A stretch of DNA of 57,032 nucleotides, from assembly GCA_029883975.1 (NCBI GenBank), contig JAOUIL010000012.1, forward strand, positions 1 through 57,032, in the 5' to 3' direction. The stretch's first letter is position 1. Each line of letters begins with the position of its first letter. The DNA is from Betaproteobacteria bacterium. Lineage in GTDB: Bacteria > Pseudomonadota > Gammaproteobacteria > Burkholderiales > SG8-39. The position numbers and the translations under genes are program-made. The notes under the pieces are model-generated. The model saw only the letters and a list, made by a program, of their open reading frames with translations. It had not been told where the DNA came from and made no database searches. Shown piece after piece: positions 55,926 through 57,032 of the stretch.

Positions 55926-56026
55926 GATGGCGATTCCCACTACACCTTGCAGCACGTCAAAGGAGTTGATTCGTAGCGCCTAGAAACGAGTCCTGCGCCA
56001 CTGCACCACGGATTCCAGGAAATGCT
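55926..56026. other. Gap between asnB and the radical-SAM-like remnant
   Basis: The 101 bases upstream of asnB show no gene. A promoter for the long minus-strand block should lie here, but I see no convincing -35/-10 pair. This gap together with the remnant next to it forms the right-hand junction of the 36-kb block. Confidence 0.4.
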
Positions 56027-56142
56027 CTAAGCGAGGTTGCAGATCTCGCTCACCTCGACGTAGAGCGGAAAGGTGAAGTCGCGGCGCATCAGATCGAAGC
56101 TCGAATTCGAGACAGCAACCGCTTTCTGCTTGATACCCTCAT
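56027..56142 (-). pseudogene. 5' fragment of a radical SAM gene, frameshifted
   Basis: ATG at 56142 overlaps the galE stop (ATGA), as expected for the next gene of an operon, and reads MRVSSRKRLLSRIRASI before TGA. One frame over, from ATG 56089, the sequence gives MRRDFTFPLYVEVSEICNLA and then TAG at 56027. FPLYVEVSEICNL is the segment that in radical SAM proteins leads into the iron-sulfur motif CxxxCxxC; here only the first Cys is left. The two pieces join if one frameshift is allowed. The rest of the gene is absent. Confidence 0.45.
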
Positions 56143-57032
56143 CTCGCGCCCATCTTCTGCGACATTGACGCCAGTTTCCCCTGCGCCTGCTTCCGCCGGA
56201 ACTCGAGTTCCCACCGGTAGGCGGTCGCACAGATTCTCCCGAGCTCTCCATGCCGCGGGATCCAATCAAGCCTCTCCGCGATCTTTGCGGGCTCAGAGAT
56301 CAACTCGACTGAATCACCAGCCCTCCGGGAACCATACTCAATCCTGAGCCTGACACCGGACGCTTCTTCTACCGCCTTCAGCACCTCCCGCACACTGTAC
56401 CCCCGCCCATACCCCGCGTTGAACGTATCCGACGCTCCGCCGTTCTCGAGATACCGCAGCGCATCGAGATGCGCGCTGGCAAGGTCCTCCACGTGAATGT
56501 AGTCACGGATGCACGTACCGTCCGGCGTCGGGTAGTCCGTGCCATAAATGACGACTTTCTCCCGAACTCCGCACGCCGCCTCGCACGCGACCTTGATGAG
56601 GTGCGTGGCGTTCTCCGTCGCCTGCCCGAGGGCGCCGTCCACGCTCGCGCCCGCCACGTTGAAGTAGCGCAGGATCACGTGCCGGAAGGCGCCCGCCGCG
56701 CCGCTCGCGGCGACGTCTTCCAGCATCCACTCGGTGATGAGCTTCGACTTGCCGTACGGATTTACCGGCTTCGTGGGCGCCGTCTCCGCGACCGGCACCT
56801 TGTCGGGCGTGCCGTACACCGCCGCAGTGGAGGAAAAAATGAAACGCGCGATATTCTTTCGCAGACAAACCTCGATGAGGTTGCGCGAGGCGGCGCTGTT
56901 GTTGCGGTAGTACTTGAGCGGATCCGCCACAGACTCGGGCACGACGATGCTGCCGGCGAAATGCACCACCGCCTCTACGCCATGCTCTTCGATCAGCGCG
57001 CCCGCGAGCGCGGCGTCGCCCGCATTGCCGAC
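56139..57032 (-). CDS. galE: UDP-glucose 4-epimerase (5' end beyond the window)
   Basis: The visible 297 residues are the C-terminal nine tenths of GalE; the start and GxxGxxG motif lie past the right edge. Seen are VVHFAGSIVVPESVADPLKY, FSSTAAVYGTPDKVPVAE, the catalytic NPYGKSKL, LRYFNVAGASVDGALGQA and IYGTDYPTPDGTCIRDYIHV. It interconverts UDP-Glc/Gal, perhaps also GlcNAc/GalNAc. The C-terminus FRRKQAQGKLASMSQKMGAR is somewhat longer than usual. It belongs to an operon entering from the right whose next gene is destroyed. Confidence 0.93.
   Translation of the reverse strand, partial: VGNAGDAALAGALIEEHGVEAVVHFAGSIVVPESVADPLKYYRNNSAASRNLIEVCLRKNIARFIFSSTAAVYGTPDKVPVAETAPTKPVNPYGKSKLITEWMLEDVAASGAAGAFRHVILRYFNVAGASVDGALGQATENATHLIKVACEAACGVREKVVIYGTDYPTPDGTCIRDYIHVEDLASAHLDALRYLENGGASDTFNAGYGRGYSVREVLKAVEEASGVRLRIEYGSRRAGDSVELISEPAKIAERLDWIPRHGELGRICATAYRWELEFRRKQAQGKLASMSQKMGAR

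Noticed and set aside
56369-56376. GGCGGTAG on the minus strand, in the direction of transcription
   Set aside because: It is in the middle of galE coding sequence and lacks the rest of the ops consensus.

Overview
The window is one continuous surface-polysaccharide locus from a GC-rich Gram-negative bacterium. The codon bias, a MarR-type EPS-associated regulator, a WbpL/WbpM-like end module, an MsbA homologue and an O-antigen ligase fit a proteobacterium, most likely a betaproteobacterium; this taxonomic reading is inference. There are no rRNA or tRNA genes, CRISPR arrays or recognisable insertion sequences, and almost every base lies in a gene.

Layout. (1) 1-2423, minus strand: a WbpV/WbpL/WbpM-like module of a short SDR, a polyprenyl-phosphate glycosyl-1-phosphate transferase and a membrane nucleotide-sugar dehydratase cut by the left edge. 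(2) 2477-3895, plus: ManC, the GDP-mannose source, converging on a minus-strand trio (3897-6812) of GT4, SDR and GT2. (3) A 76-bp divergent region (6813-6888) with a good promoter and a perfect inverted repeat, then a plus-strand operon from 6889 to 19713: the EPS regulator, a full pseudaminic acid pathway (PseB, PseC, PseF, a PseG-PseH fusion, PseI), a PglK-like ABC flippase, an unassigned 333-residue protein that is a good candidate for the pseudaminyltransferase, two methyltransferases, two glycosyltransferases and a short SDR. Most of these genes overlap by 1-4 bases. (4) 19766-55925, all minus strand (listed right to left, in transcription order): asparagine-synthase-like amidotransferase, Wzm/Wzt exporter, CgeB-like GT, methyltransferases, a C-methyltransferase/aminotransferase/acyltransferase block, many GT2 and GT4 enzymes, TylF and FkbM methyltransferases, a WbaP-type initiating transferase, O-antigen ligase-like protein, MsbA, dTDP-rhamnose genes (rfbB, A, C, D) and GDP-fucose genes (gmd, fcl). 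(5) 56027-57032: a radical-SAM-like gene remnant and the 3' part of galE.

How it works together. Nucleotide sugars made here are GDP-mannose, GDP-L-fucose, dTDP-L-rhamnose, CMP-pseudaminic acid, probably UDP-Gal/GalNAc (galE), and probably a further amino and/or C-methylated deoxysugar. Two different initiating transferases and at least two export routes (Wzm/Wzt and a PglK-like flippase with a ligase/polymerase) imply more than one glycan or a mosaic locus. About eight methyltransferases point to a heavily methylated glycan, possibly one whose chain length is set by capping and read by the C-terminal domain of Wzt.

Most notable: two interrupted 5' gene fragments (19710-19765 and 56027-56142) sit at exactly the two ends of the 36-kb minus-strand block, which suggests that block was swapped in as a cassette.
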